Shown in pieces: positions 8,332-17,584 of a stretch of DNA of 64,000 bases. The stretch covers positions 124,001 to 188,000 of the forward strand of contig NZ_WHNQ01000011.1 in the NCBI RefSeq assembly GCF_009362785.1, given 5' to 3'. The translations under genes and the position numbers were made by a program. The notes below the pieces were generated by a model, which searched no databases, was not told the DNA's origin, and saw only the letters and a program-made list of their open reading frames with translations. The stretch is from Paraburkholderia atlantica (GTDB lineage Bacteria > Pseudomonadota > Gammaproteobacteria > Burkholderiales > Burkholderiaceae). The stretch's first letter is position 1; the number at the start of each line of letters is the position of its first letter.

Positions 8332-9737
8332 CCAAGCTTGCGAATGTCGACGAAATGCCCTTCGATGGCTGCAGCCGCGGCCATTGCGGGGCTCACCAGG
8401 TGCGTGCGCCCACCGGCGCCCTGACGACCTTCGAAGTTCCGGTTCGACGTGGACGCGCAGCGCTCGCCCGGCTCGAGCCGGTCGGCGTTCATTGCCAGAC
8501 ACATCGAGCAGCCCGGCTCACGCCATTCGAACCCGGCTTCGGTAAAGACCTTGTCGAGGCCTTCACGCTCCGCCTGCGCCTTCACGAGGCCCGAACCCGG
8601 CACGACCATCGCCAGACGGATGTTCGGCGCGACGCGGCGGCCGAGCTTCTTCACGACGTAAGCCGCGGCGCGAATGTCTTCGATGCGCGCGTTGGTGCAC
8701 GACCCGATGAAGATTTTATCCGGCTTGATCGACTCGATCGGCGCGTTCGGCTCGAGCGCCATGTACTTGAGCGCGCGTTCCATCGCGTCGCGCTTGACCG
8801 GGTCCTTCTCGCGCTCCGGATCCGGCACGCGGCCGTCGACCGGGGTAACCATTTCCGGCGACGTGCCCCAGGTGACCTGCGGCACGATTTCGGCGGCGTT
8901 CAACTCGACCACGTGATCGAAGTGCGCGCCCTCGTCTGACTTGAACTGCTTCCAGTACTCGACCGCGTGATCCCACTCGGCGCCCTGCGGCGAGAACGGG
9001 CGGCCTTTCAGGTATTCGACCGTGGTGTCGTCTACGGCGACCATGCCGGCGCGCGCGCCCGCTTCGATCGCCATGTTGCAGACCGTCATGCGGCCTTCCA
9101 TCGTCAGCGAACGGATCGTCGAGCCGCCGAATTCCATCGCGTAACCGGTACCGCCCGCGGTGCCGATTTTGCCGATGATCGCGAGCACGATGTCCTTCGC
9201 GGTACAGCCGCGCGGCAGTTGGCCCTCGACCTTCACGAGCATGTTCTTGCTCTTCTTCTGCAGCAGCGTTTGCGTGGCCAGCACGTGCTCGACTTCCGAC
9301 GTGCCGATGCCGTGCGCGAGCGCGCCGAACGCGCCGTGCGTGGACGTGTGCGAGTCGCCGCAGACGATCGTCATACCCGGCAGCGTAGCGCCCTGTTCCG
9401 GCCCGATGATGTGGACGATGCCCTGACGCTGGTCGTTCATCTTGAACTGCGTGATGCCGAAGGCGTCGCAGTTCGCGTCGAGCGTGTCGACCTGCAGCTT
9501 CGAGACCGGATCGGCAATGCCGTGGCTGCGGTCCGTGGTTGGCACGTTGTGATCGGACACGGCCAGATTCGCGCTGATGCGCCACACCGGACGGTGGGCC
9601 ATTTTCAGGCCTTCGAACGCCTGCGGGCTGGTCACTTCATGCAGCAGGTGACGGTCGATGTAAAGAATCGCGGTGCCGTCGTCTTCCGTGTGGACCACGT
9701 GCGTGTTCCACAATTTGTCGTAGAGAGTCTGTGCCAT
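8328..9737 (-). CDS. leuC: 3-isopropylmalate dehydratase large subunit
   Basis: LeuC is the [4Fe-4S] subunit of isopropylmalate isomerase. It is 469 aa and begins MAQTLYDKLWNTHVV. Cluster ligands are visible in IFIGSCTNARIEDI and REPGCSMCLAMN, and the substrate motif is CGDSHTSTHGAFGALAHGIG near residue 130. It is the first gene of leuC-(entericidin)-leuD-leuB, with a candidate extended -10 promoter 40-50 bp upstream. Confidence 0.98.
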   Translation of the reverse strand: MAQTLYDKLWNTHVVHTEDDGTAILYIDRHLLHEVTSPQAFEGLKMAHRPVWRISANLAVSDHNVPTTDRSHGIADPVSKLQVDTLDANCDAFGITQFKMNDQRQGIVHIIGPEQGATLPGMTIVCGDSHTSTHGAFGALAHGIGTSEVEHVLATQTLLQKKSKNMLVKVEGQLPRGCTAKDIVLAIIGKIGTAGGTGYAMEFGGSTIRSLTMEGRMTVCNMAIEAGARAGMVAVDDTTVEYLKGRPFSPQGAEWDHAVEYWKQFKSDEGAHFDHVVELNAAEIVPQVTWGTSPEMVTPVDGRVPDPEREKDPVKRDAMERALKYMALEPNAPIESIKPDKIFIGSCTNARIEDIRAAAYVVKKLGRRVAPNIRLAMVVPGSGLVKAQAEREGLDKVFTEAGFEWREPGCSMCLAMNADRLEPGERCASTSNRNFEGRQGAGGRTHLVSPAMAAAAAIEGHFVDIRKLG

Positions 9738-9780
9738 GGTATGCGGGGTAGTAATGACTGCGGGCTGACTGTGTCGGTCG

Positions 9781-9789
9781 ATTATGCCA
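9781..9789 (-). promoter_or_regulatory. Candidate extended -10 promoter of the leu operon
   Basis: On the minus strand the sequence reads TGGCATAAT, an extended -10 (TGN plus near-consensus hexamer), about 44 bp upstream of the leuC ATG. No good -35 was found, which fits an extended -10 promoter. Prediction only. Confidence 0.45.
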
Positions 9790-9950
9790 CGCGCCGCACC
9801 GCGATGGGCCGCTTAAACAGCGAAAAAACCGATAAAAAACATGGAGTTGGCTGGTAGTGCCAATACCTGTATCGGTGTTACCCGGCAAGCGTCGGCGAGC
9901 GCCGGCGCCAATGCGCCGCATGCGCGACCCGCGGCGGCCGTAGAAACAGG

Positions 9951-9985
9951 AACGCCCCAACGGTAGACCCGTTGAGGCGTTTTAG
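9951..9985 (-). terminator. Terminator hairpin after gltA
   Basis: Arms AACGCCCCAACGG and CCGTTGAGGCGTT pair over 13 bp with a single G-U type mismatch and loop TAGAC. It lies about 75 bp downstream of the gltA stop. On the minus strand it is followed by CCTGTTTCT; the plus strand has TTTTAGTTTCTT, so it could act in both directions. Confidence 0.7.
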
Positions 9986-10056
9986 TTTCTTCGACTTCGC
10001 GCTTGTGCGCGGCACGAATACCGCGGCCAAGCGCGCGTATCGAGGTCGATCAGCGC

Positions 10057-11358
10057 TTAGCGCTGTGCGATCGGCTTCGCTTGACGCAGCGTCTCGCCGA
10101 TGAACAGCTGACGCGGACGGCCAATCTTCTGCTCAGGATCGGCGATCATTTCGTTCCACTGCGCGATCCAGCCGACCGTGCGTGCCATCGCGAAGATACA
10201 CGTGAACATCGACGTCGGAATGCCCAGCGCGCGCTGCACGATACCCGAGTAGAAGTCGACGTTCGGGTACAGCTTGCGCGACACGAAGTATTCGTCTTCG
10301 AGCGCGATCTTTTCGAGTTCCATCGCGAGCTTGAACAGCGGGTCGTCGTGCAGGCCCAGTTCTTCGAGCACTTCGTGGCAGGTTTCGCGCATCAGCTTCG
10401 CGCGCGGGTCGTAGTTCTTGTACACGCGGTGGCCGAAGCCCATCAGCTTCACGCCCGAGTTCTTGTCCTTCACCTGCTTGATGAACTCAGGAATGTTGTC
10501 GACCGAGCCGATCTCTTCCAGCATGTTCAGCGCGGCTTCGTTCGCGCCGCCGTGCGCCGGGCCCCACAGACACGCGATACCGGCCGCGATACACGCGAAC
10601 GGATTCGCGCCCGACGAACCGGCGAGACGCACGGTCGACGTCGACGCGTTCTGCTCGTGATCCGCGTGCAGGATCAGGATGCGGTCGAGCGCGCGCACCA
10701 GCACGTCGTTGACCACGTACTCTTCGCACGGGTTCGAGAACATCATGCGCATGAAGTTCGCGCTGTACGACAGGTCGTTCTTCGGATAAACGAACGGCTG
10801 GCCGATGCTGTACTTGTACGCCATTGCCACCAGCGTAGGCAGCTTCGCGATCATGCGGATCGCCGACACTTCGCGGTGACGCGGGTTATTGATGTCGAGC
10901 GAGTCGTGATAGAACGCCGACAGCGCGCCGACTGCGGCAACCAGAATCGCCATCGGGTGCGCGTCGCGACGGAAGCCGCGGAAAAAGAACTGCATCTGCT
11001 CGTGCACCATCGTGTGCTTCGTGACGGTGCCGACGAATTCGGTCTTCTGCTTTTCGTTCGGCAGCTCGCCGTTCAGCAGCAGGTAGCAGGTTTCGAGGAA
11101 GTCGGCGTTTTGCGCGAGGTTGTCGATCGCGTACCCGCGGTAGAGCAGTTCGCCCTTGTCGCCGTCGATGTAGGTGATCGCCGAATTGCACGCCGCCGTC
11201 GACATGAAGCCCGGGTCGTACGTGAATTTGCCGGTCTGGCCGTACAGTTTGCGAATGTCGATTACATCCGGGCCAATCGTGCCCTTGTAAATCGGCATTT
11301 CAACGCTCGGCGAATTGTCGCTGAACGATAGCGTGGCTTTAACATCTGACGGGGTCAT
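10057..11358 (-). CDS. gltA: Citrate synthase (type II, hexameric)
   Basis: GltA condenses acetyl-CoA with oxaloacetate to citrate, entering the TCA cycle. It is 433 aa, typical of the NADH-sensitive Gram-negative type. Catalytic histidines are visible in LWGPAHGGANEAAL and MGFGHRVYKNYDPRA, and the aspartate in YPNVDFYSGIVQ. It is the last gene of the sdhC-sdhD-sdhA-sdhB-sdhE-gltA series, 72 bp after sdhE, followed by a terminator. A second citrate-synthase-like gene in the window, at 18834, is the methylcitrate synthase. Confidence 0.98.
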   Translation of the reverse strand: MTPSDVKATLSFSDNSPSVEMPIYKGTIGPDVIDIRKLYGQTGKFTYDPGFMSTAACNSAITYIDGDKGELLYRGYAIDNLAQNADFLETCYLLLNGELPNEKQKTEFVGTVTKHTMVHEQMQFFFRGFRRDAHPMAILVAAVGALSAFYHDSLDINNPRHREVSAIRMIAKLPTLVAMAYKYSIGQPFVYPKNDLSYSANFMRMMFSNPCEEYVVNDVLVRALDRILILHADHEQNASTSTVRLAGSSGANPFACIAAGIACLWGPAHGGANEAALNMLEEIGSVDNIPEFIKQVKDKNSGVKLMGFGHRVYKNYDPRAKLMRETCHEVLEELGLHDDPLFKLAMELEKIALEDEYFVSRKLYPNVDFYSGIVQRALGIPTSMFTCIFAMARTVGWIAQWNEMIADPEQKIGRPRQLFIGETLRQAKPIAQR

Positions 11359-11430
11359 AGCACATCCTCAATCGAAGTATGGATACAGGGTTTCGATAAT
11401 TGCACGCCTGGAACAACGGACTGGCGGCGC

Positions 11431-11703
11431 TCAAGCATTGCGCAGCAACTCCAGAACCCGGACCACGTCCGGGTCGGCTAGATCGCCTTCTGGTTCCTTG
11501 CGTGCGAGTAGCAAGTCCATCAGGTCGTTATCGCTCAGCTCGAGCAGGCGCGTGAGTGCGCCAACGTCGGCATCGCTGAGGTCATGCTCATATCGGCTGA
11601 AAAAACGCTCGAAAATCAGGTCGTTTTCCAGCAGGCCCCGCCGTGCGCGCCAGCGAAGACGCGCGCGGCGGAGAGGGTCGGACTGATGCGATGTATCGGT
11701 CAT
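11431..11703 (-). CDS. sdhE: FAD assembly factor SdhE
   Basis: SdhE (YgfY/Sdh5 family, 90 aa) promotes covalent FAD attachment to SdhA. It contains the family motif RRGLLENDLIFERFF (the RGxxE motif, about residues 22-26) and an all-helical, acidic C-terminus ending LELLRNA. It sits directly after sdhB and before gltA, the expected place next to its flavoprotein client. Confidence 0.93.
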   Translation of the reverse strand: MTDTSHQSDPLRRARLRWRARRGLLENDLIFERFFSRYEHDLSDADVGALTRLLELSDNDLMDLLLARKEPEGDLADPDVVRVLELLRNA

Positions 11704-11787
11704 GTCGGTACACCCCGCACCGCGCCCAAGCGCACTGACTGCCCTCTCGGGGACAGCACGCGCCAGGGAGCGCGGGGCTCATTGATA

Positions 11788-12492
11788 CTAGACAGCGCGG
11801 CGAACCATCAATTCCTTGATCTTGCCGATTGCCTTGGTCGGGTTAAGACCCTTCGGGCAAACGTCGACGCAGTTCATGATCGTGTGGCAACGGAACAGAC
11901 GATACGGGTCTTCCAGGTTGTCGAGGCGCTCACCGGTTGCCTGGTCGCGGCTATCCGCGATGAAGCGGTAGGCTTGCAGCAGACCAGCCGGGCCGACGAA
12001 CTTGTCCGGGTTCCACCAGAAGCTCGGGCACGACGTCGAGCAGCTCGCGCACAGGATACATTCGTACAGACCGTCGAGCTCGTCGCGCTCTTCCGGCGAC
12101 TGCAGACGTTCCTTTTCCGGCGGCGGCGTATCGTTGATCAGGTACGGCTTGATCGAGTGATACTGGTTGAAGAACTGCGTGAAGTCGCAGATCAGGTCAC
12201 GCACGACGGGCAGGCCCGGCAGCGGACGCAGCACGATCTTCTGCGGCAGGTCGTTCAGGTTCGTCAGGCACGCGAGGCCGTTCTTGCCGTTGATGTTCAT
12301 TGCGTCCGAACCGCACACGCCTTCGCGGCACGAGCGACGGAACGACAGGGTTTCATCCAGTGCCTTCAGCTTGACGAGCGCGTCGAGCAGCATGCGTTCG
12401 TGCGAGTCGATTTCGATCTCGTACGTTTGCATGCGCGGAGCGGCGTCCTTGTCCGGATCGTAGCGGTAAATTTCAAATGTACGCTTGGCCAT
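11788..12492 (-). CDS. sdhB: Succinate dehydrogenase iron-sulfur subunit
   Basis: SdhB carries electrons from the FAD of SdhA to quinone through 2Fe-2S, 4Fe-4S and 3Fe-4S clusters. The clusters are seen as SCREGVCGSDAMNINGKNGLA, then CILCASCSTSCPSFW and CHTIMNCVDVCPKGLNP. Length is 234 aa. ATG 12492 (MAKRTFEIYRYDPD) is the family start; the frame continues upstream to 12612 inside sdhA and is not used. The gap to sdhA is 26 bp. Confidence 0.98.
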   Translation of the reverse strand: MAKRTFEIYRYDPDKDAAPRMQTYEIEIDSHERMLLDALVKLKALDETLSFRRSCREGVCGSDAMNINGKNGLACLTNLNDLPQKIVLRPLPGLPVVRDLICDFTQFFNQYHSIKPYLINDTPPPEKERLQSPEERDELDGLYECILCASCSTSCPSFWWNPDKFVGPAGLLQAYRFIADSRDQATGERLDNLEDPYRLFRCHTIMNCVDVCPKGLNPTKAIGKIKELMVRRAV

Positions 12493-12518
12493 TTCTCTGA
12501 ATTCCTTTGACTTGTGCC

Positions 12519-14294
12519 TTAGAAGGTACGCGCTTTCGGCGGAACCGATTCGACGGTCAGCGGCTGCATGTGAACCGGCTTGTAGTCGAGGCGATCGCCT
12601 TCGCTGAACCACAACGTATGGCGCAGCCAGTTTTCGTCGTCGCGATGTTCGAAGTCGTTTTGCGCGTGCGCGCCACGGCTTTCCTTGCGCGCTTCGGCGG
12701 AGACCATCGTGGCGCGCGCCACTTCGATCAGGTTCGCCACTTCCAGCGCTTCGACGCGGGCCGTGTTGAAGACCTTCGACTTGTCCTTCAGATGGATGTT
12801 GTCGACGCGTGCCGCCACTTCGCGGATGGCTTCGACGCCTTCGGCCAGCAGCGCGGACGTACGGAACACGCCTGCGTGCTTCTGCATCGTGCCGCGGATG
12901 TCGTTCGCGACCGACTGTGCGTACTCGCCCGACGACGAGCTATCGAGCTTCGCCAGACGCGACAGTGAGAAGTCGGCTGCATCTGCCGGCAGCGGCTTGT
13001 GTTCCTTCAGTTCCTTCACGTGCTTGACGATGTGGTTGCCGGCAGCACGGCCGAACACCACGAGGTCGAGCAGCGAGTTCGTGCCGAGACGGTTCGCACC
13101 GTGCACCGACACGCACGAGCATTCGCCCACTGCGTAGAAACCGTTGACGACTTCTTCGTGGCCCTTCGGCGTACCGACGACCTGGCCGTTGATGTTCGTC
13201 GGGATACCGCCCATCTGGTAGTGGATGGTCGGCACGACCGGGATCGGCTCCTTGATGCAGTCGACGTTCGCGAACTTCAGCGCGATTTCGCGGATCGACG
13301 GCAGACGCTTCATGATCGTCTCGGCGCCGATATGCGACAGGTCGAGCAGCACGTGATCCTTGTTCGGACCCACGCCGCGGCCTTCCTTGATTTCCTGGTC
13401 CATCGAACGCGAAACGAAGTCGCGCGGCGCCAGATCCTTCAGCGTCGGCGCGTAGCGTTCCATGAAACGCTCGCCGTTCGAGTTGCGAAGAATACCGCCT
13501 TCGCCGCGCACGCCTTCGGTGATCAGCACGCCCGCGCCGGCCACGCCGGTCGGGTGGAATTGCCAGAATTCCATGTCCTGCAGCGCGATGCCCGAACGGG
13601 CCGCCATGCCGAGGCCGTCACCGGTGTTGATGAACGCGTTGGTCGATGCCGCGAAGATCCGGCCCGCGCCGCCCGTGGCGAACAGCGTGGTCTTGCCTTC
13701 GAGGATGTAGACGTCGCCCGTTTCCATTTCCAGCGCGGTCACGCCGAGCACGTCGCCGTCGGCGTCGCGGATCAGGTCCAGCGCCATCCATTCGACGAAG
13801 AATTGCGTCTTGGCAGCAACGTTCTGCTGGTACAGCGTGTGCAGCAGCGCGTGACCGGTACGGTCAGCCGCCGCGCAGGCGCGTTGCACCGGCTTTTCGC
13901 CGTAGTTCGCGGTGTGGCCGCCGAACGGGCGCTGATAGATCGTGCCGTCGGCGTTACGATCGAACGGCATGCCGAAGTGTTCGAGTTCGTAGACGGCGTT
14001 CGGTGCTTCACGGCACATGAACTCGATCGCATCCTGGTCGCCGAGCCAGTCGGAGCCCTTGATCGTGTCGTAGAAGTGATAGTGCCAGTTGTCTTCGCTC
14101 ATGTTGCCGAGCGAAGCGCCGATGCCGCCCTGGGCAGCGACCGTGTGCGAACGCGTCGGAAACACTTTGGACAGCACGCAAACCGACAGACCGGCGCGCG
14201 CCAGTTGCAGCGACGCGCGCATCCCCGAGCCGCCCGCGCCGACGATAACCACGTCAAACTTGCGACGCGGCAGAGAATTCTTGATTGCAACCAT
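12519..14294 (-). CDS. sdhA: Succinate dehydrogenase flavoprotein subunit
   Basis: SdhA oxidises succinate to fumarate on covalently bound FAD. It is 591 aa. The dinucleotide motif VIVGAGGSGMRASLQ is at about residues 16-30 and the FAD-linked histidine is H50 in RSHTVAAQGG. The substrate-site sequences HPTGVAGAGVLITEGVRGEGG and HGANRLGTNSLLDL are present. ATG 14294 (MVAIKNSLP) fits the family; the frame extends 14 codons further into sdhD. Only 4 bp separate it from the sdhD stop. Confidence 0.98.
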   Translation of the reverse strand: MVAIKNSLPRRKFDVVIVGAGGSGMRASLQLARAGLSVCVLSKVFPTRSHTVAAQGGIGASLGNMSEDNWHYHFYDTIKGSDWLGDQDAIEFMCREAPNAVYELEHFGMPFDRNADGTIYQRPFGGHTANYGEKPVQRACAAADRTGHALLHTLYQQNVAAKTQFFVEWMALDLIRDADGDVLGVTALEMETGDVYILEGKTTLFATGGAGRIFAASTNAFINTGDGLGMAARSGIALQDMEFWQFHPTGVAGAGVLITEGVRGEGGILRNSNGERFMERYAPTLKDLAPRDFVSRSMDQEIKEGRGVGPNKDHVLLDLSHIGAETIMKRLPSIREIALKFANVDCIKEPIPVVPTIHYQMGGIPTNINGQVVGTPKGHEEVVNGFYAVGECSCVSVHGANRLGTNSLLDLVVFGRAAGNHIVKHVKELKEHKPLPADAADFSLSRLAKLDSSSSGEYAQSVANDIRGTMQKHAGVFRTSALLAEGVEAIREVAARVDNIHLKDKSKVFNTARVEALEVANLIEVARATMVSAEARKESRGAHAQNDFEHRDDENWLRHTLWFSEGDRLDYKPVHMQPLTVESVPPKARTF

Positions 14295-14298
14295 GCTT

Positions 14299-14667
14299 TT
14301 ATACTCTCCAGAGAATCTGCGCAGCGTAGCCCGCACATGCGAGCAGCCAGAGGATCGTCAGCGCCTGCAGGACGAGACGCGTGCCAACGGGCTTCACGTA
14401 GTCCATCCAGATGTCACGGATACCAACCCACGCGTGATAGAACAGCGAGAGAAGCGTGACGAACGTGGCGAGCTTCATCCACTGCGTCGCGAAGATCGAC
14501 GCCCAGCCGTCGTACGAGAAGTCGCGCGCGAGGAAGAACCACGCGAGCAGAATCACCGTGTACACCGCCATCACGACGGCGGTGACGCGTTGCGCGAGCC
14601 AGTCGCGCAGACCGTAATGCGCGCCGACGACGAGACGCTTCGAACCGATTCGGTTATTGGCTGCCAT
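14299..14667 (-). CDS. sdhD: Succinate dehydrogenase membrane anchor subunit
   Basis: SdhD (122 aa) is the hydrophobic anchor that, with SdhC, binds haem b and quinone. Three membrane segments are visible, around AVVMAVYTVILLAWFFLA, TFVTLLSLFYHAWVGI and LQALTILWLLACAGYAA. The haem-associated histidine is probably in LFYHAWVGIRDIWMDY. It is 3 bp from sdhC and 4 bp from sdhA, a tight operon. Confidence 0.95.
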   Translation of the reverse strand: MAANNRIGSKRLVVGAHYGLRDWLAQRVTAVVMAVYTVILLAWFFLARDFSYDGWASIFATQWMKLATFVTLLSLFYHAWVGIRDIWMDYVKPVGTRLVLQALTILWLLACAGYAAQILWRV

Positions 14668-14670
14668 TTT

Positions 14671-15087
14671 TTAGAATGCTCCGAACAGTTTTGCCGCGAA
14701 TGCGATAGTGAGCAGCGACGACACGACGAACACGACGATAGAGGTCGACTTGCCCTTTTCCTTCGACACGGCATCGTGATTCGTATCCATCAGGAGGTGA
14801 CGGATGCCGGCGCAGAAGTGGAACAGGAAAGCCCACGCGAGAACCAGCGTGATCAGCTTGACGATGATGTTGGAGAGGAAGCCCTTGAAGACTTCGAAGC
14901 TCAGTTCGGAAGTCAGGCTCTGATCGAAGAGGAACAGCAGGAACGGAAGGAAAAGAAACAACAAGGCACCGCTCACGCGATGCAGAATCGACACGCGCCC
15001 CGCCAGCGGGAGACGGTATGCCGTCAATATTTGCCCAATACCGATGTTCCGGAATTCCGGCCTCGGTTTCTTTACCGCTTCTGCCAT
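14671..15087 (-). CDS. sdhC: Succinate dehydrogenase cytochrome b556 subunit
   Basis: SdhC (138 aa) is the larger cytochrome b anchor. The family signature is visible as AGRVSILHRVSGALLFLFLP and HFCAGIRHLLMDTNHD, the latter with the haem-ligand histidine, plus a third membrane segment near the C-terminus. It is the first gene of the sdhCDABE-gltA series; 157 bp upstream of it lies the GntR regulator, read in the same direction. Confidence 0.96.
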   Translation of the reverse strand: MAEAVKKPRPEFRNIGIGQILTAYRLPLAGRVSILHRVSGALLFLFLPFLLFLFDQSLTSELSFEVFKGFLSNIIVKLITLVLAWAFLFHFCAGIRHLLMDTNHDAVSKEKGKSTSIVVFVVSSLLTIAFAAKLFGAF

Positions 15088-15244
15088 GCTAGACCCCTAC
15101 TATGTAGTCACACTAATCCGCAATTTTAGCGCCTTTTTATAACGCGCTGCAGCGAAAACCACGCTAGGTCCTTTGCTGCGCGCGTAATGAAAGCGCCTTC
15201 CGATCGGCACGCGTGTGGGACGTCGCGCCTCGTTTCAGCCCGAT

Positions 15245-16045
15245 TCAGCTCAGATCGTTCTGATAGTAATACCCGGTTGTGACATACCAACCTCGCCGGA
15301 CTTCAACCGGCCGGTCCCCATAGGTATAGGACACGCGCTCGACCGAGAGCAACGGAAAACCCGCCGGCACATGCAGCAGGTCCGCCACGGAAGGCTCCGC
15401 CGCGACCGCGCGGATTTTTTCCGTCGCGCGAATCATGCGAGTGCCGAATTCCGTCTCGAACATCGCGTAGAGGGGACCCTTGTACTCCGAAAGCCGCTCG
15501 AGCGTGAGCCCGCGGAATACGGCGCCTGGCAGCCAGATCTCGTCGAGCACGGTCGCTTCGCCGTCGAACTGCAGCAAACGCTTGATCAGCACGACCGGAT
15601 CGGCCGGCTTCAGATCGAGCTGCCGGGCGATTTCCGCCGATGCGCGCAGCCGCCGGCATTCGAGCAGACGGCTCACGTGCGGATGCTCGACGCCGTCGTC
15701 GGCGAGCAGTCTCAGGAAGCGGAATTGCGCGCGCTCTTCGTTGTGCGTCGCAACGAAGGTGCCCTTGCCCTGACGGCGCACCAGCAGGTTATCGGCGGCC
15801 AGTTCGTCGATCGCCTTGCGGACCGTACCCTGGCTCACCTTGAAACGCGCGGCCAGTTCGACTTCACTCGGAATGATCTCGCCCGGCTTCCATTCGCCGC
15901 TTTCGAGGCTCTGCGTGATCAAGCCTTTGATCTGCTGATACAAAGGGCTAAAAGTAGGCGACGCAGCAGCGGAAACAGCGGATACACCTTCGCCCGCGGC
16001 CCCCTGGCCATTCGGGTTTACAGGATTCGCCGGGTTCGAATTCAT
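15245..16045 (-). CDS. GntR-family (HutC/UTRA) transcriptional regulator
   Basis: A 266-aa regulator with a low-complexity N-terminus (about 1-30), a GntR winged helix (about 33-100: LYQQIKGLITQSLESGEW, then PSEVELAARFKVSQGTVRKAI and VRRQGKGTFVA) and a C-terminal UTRA effector domain (about 115-255, ending YGDRPVEVRRGWYVTTGYY). It is transcribed away from mdh and toward sdhC, with a perfect 16-bp palindrome between it and the mdh promoter. The location between sdhCDABE-gltA and mdh suggests that it controls TCA genes and itself; this is inference, and the ligand is unknown. Confidence 0.9.
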   Translation of the reverse strand: MNSNPANPVNPNGQGAAGEGVSAVSAAASPTFSPLYQQIKGLITQSLESGEWKPGEIIPSEVELAARFKVSQGTVRKAIDELAADNLLVRRQGKGTFVATHNEERAQFRFLRLLADDGVEHPHVSRLLECRRLRASAEIARQLDLKPADPVVLIKRLLQFDGEATVLDEIWLPGAVFRGLTLERLSEYKGPLYAMFETEFGTRMIRATEKIRAVAAEPSVADLLHVPAGFPLLSVERVSYTYGDRPVEVRRGWYVTTGYYYQNDLS

Positions 16046-16102
16046 GCGCGCATTTCATCATAAAGCGCCGGGGCACGTCTAGGGTTTTCCCTTCGATAGA
16101 TG

Positions 16103-16118
16103 TGTCTTATATAAGACA
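16103..16118. promoter_or_regulatory. Perfect 16-bp palindrome, candidate GntR operator
   Basis: TGTCTTATATAAGACA is its own reverse complement. It ends 10 bp upstream of the -35 element of the mdh promoter and lies 58 bp upstream of the GntR start, a good position for autoregulation and for control of mdh. GntR/HutC proteins bind such short AT-centred palindromes. The assignment is by position. Confidence 0.7.
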
Positions 16119-16128
16119 TAAGATACTG

Positions 16129-16157
16129 TTGACTTTGTCGGTTTCGACTCCTACACT
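16129..16157 (+). promoter_or_regulatory. Sigma-70 promoter upstream of mdh
   Basis: TTGACT (-35, 16129-16134), a 17-bp spacer, then TACACT (-10, 16152-16157). Each hexamer is a near match to consensus and the spacing is ideal. It would start a transcript near 16164 with a leader of about 420 nt before mdh. Confidence 0.7.
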
Positions 16158-16584
16158 CCTTGTCGAGCAAGGGTTTGCGGGATTTTTCGGCAGCTGTTGA
16201 TGCAGCGCCGCGATGCTCCGGCAGCCACTCTGCACCATGCCGTCCCCTACGCAGTCCAGGTTTCGATTCGCCGCCATCCGTTGCATTCGCGTGCTGTATC
16301 CGTGCTGCAGTCGTTGGCCCGACACTCGCCGAAACGCGCTGTTTGCAGGAGCCCGCACCGTGCAGTTGCGGCCCCGCCCGGCGTAAGCCCTGGGCCATCC
16401 CGTCCCCGCTCGGTAGTACAGATTTCCGGCACGGCGGTCTTGCCGCAGCGCGCCGCCCGGTCTCGGCACATTCCGAGCCCGCACGCGAACAGTGAATTCC
16501 GCCGTGTTTCACAACGCTTCGCTGAACGCGCATATAGAATGGCGTTTTCCCTAGCGTCTAACGCATCGTCCTGGAGATTTCTCA

Positions 16585-17568
16585 ATGGCTAAGCCCGCAA
16601 AGCGCGTTGCCGTCACTGGCGCCGCAGGTCAAATCGCTTACTCCCTGCTGTTCCGCATCGCCAATGGCGACCTGCTCGGCAAGGACCAGCCGGTGATCCT
16701 GCAACTGCTCGATCTGCCGCAAGCGCAAGCCGCCGTCAAAGGCGTCGTGATGGAACTGGATGATTGCGCATTCCCGCTGCTGTCGGGCGTCGTGATCACG
16801 GACGACCCGAAGGTCGCGTTCAAGGACGCTGACATTGCACTGCTCGTCGGCGCGCGTCCGCGTTCGAAGGGCATGGAGCGCAAGGATCTGCTGTCGGCCA
16901 ACGCCGAAATCTTCACGGTTCAGGGCAAGGCGCTGAACGAAGTCGCCAGCCGCGACGTGAAGGTTCTGGTGGTCGGCAACCCGGCCAACACGAACGCGTA
17001 CATCGCAATGAAGTCGGCGCCGGATCTGCCGAAGAAGAACTTCACCGCAATGCTGCGTCTGGACCACAACCGCGCGCTGTCGCAACTGGCCGCCAAGTCG
17101 GGCAAGCCGGTCGCGTCGATCGAAAAGCTCGCCGTGTGGGGCAACCACTCGCCGACCATGTACCCGGACTTCCGCGTCGCAACGGCTGAAGGTCAGGACC
17201 TGACCAAGCTGATCAACGACGAAGAATGGAATCGCAACACGTTCATCCCGACCGTCGGCAAGCGCGGCGCGGCGATCATCGAAGCGCGCGGCCTGTCGTC
17301 GGCGGCATCGGCGGCCAACGCTGCGATCGACCACGTGCGTGACTGGGTGCTCGGCACGAACGGCAAGTGGGTCACGATGGGCATCCCGTCGGACGGCTCG
17401 TACGGCATCCCCGAAGACATCATCTACGGCGTGCCCGTGACCTGCGAAAACGGCGAGTACAAGCGCGTCGAAGGTCTGGCAATCGACGCGTTCTCGCGCG
17501 AAAAGATGGACGGCACGCTGCAGGAACTGCTGGAAGAGCGCGACGGCGTTCAGCACCTGCTCGGCTAA
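16585..17568 (+). CDS. mdh: Malate dehydrogenase
   Basis: Mdh oxidises malate to oxaloacetate with NAD+. The 327-aa product begins with the nucleotide fold [20 protein letters not shown] and has the catalytic histidine H188 in [13 protein letters not shown], the substrate arginines in [16 protein letters not shown] and [10 protein letters not shown]. This is the LDH-like cytosolic MDH type common in betaproteobacteria. A ribosome site CTGGAG stands 9 bases before the ATG. An intrinsic terminator follows at once, so mdh is probably monocistronic. Confidence 0.98.
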
Positions 17569-17584
17569 GCATCTGATGCCGATG

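Larger units (their letters stand above)
9738..10056. other. Intergenic region between gltA and leuC
   Basis: About 319 bp with the leu promoter candidate at its left end and the gltA terminator hairpin at its right end. No gene is supported in between. Confidence 0.5.
16046..16584. other. Divergent intergenic region GntR / mdh with a long mdh leader
   Basis: A 539-bp region with a palindromic operator candidate, a near-consensus sigma-70 promoter for mdh, and then about 420 bp of transcribed but apparently non-coding leader before the mdh ATG. A TATAGAAT element at 16533-16540 may be a second, proximal promoter. The reading frames in the leader look like chance frames in GC-rich DNA. Confidence 0.5.

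Noticed and set aside
10003..11331. A 442-codon plus-strand frame opposite gltA
   Set aside because: Antisense shadow of gltA; composition typical of such shadows (many His, Arg, Val, Asp).
12999..14459. A 486-codon plus-strand frame opposite sdhA and sdhD
   Set aside because: Antisense shadow; the sdh genes are unmistakable on the other strand.
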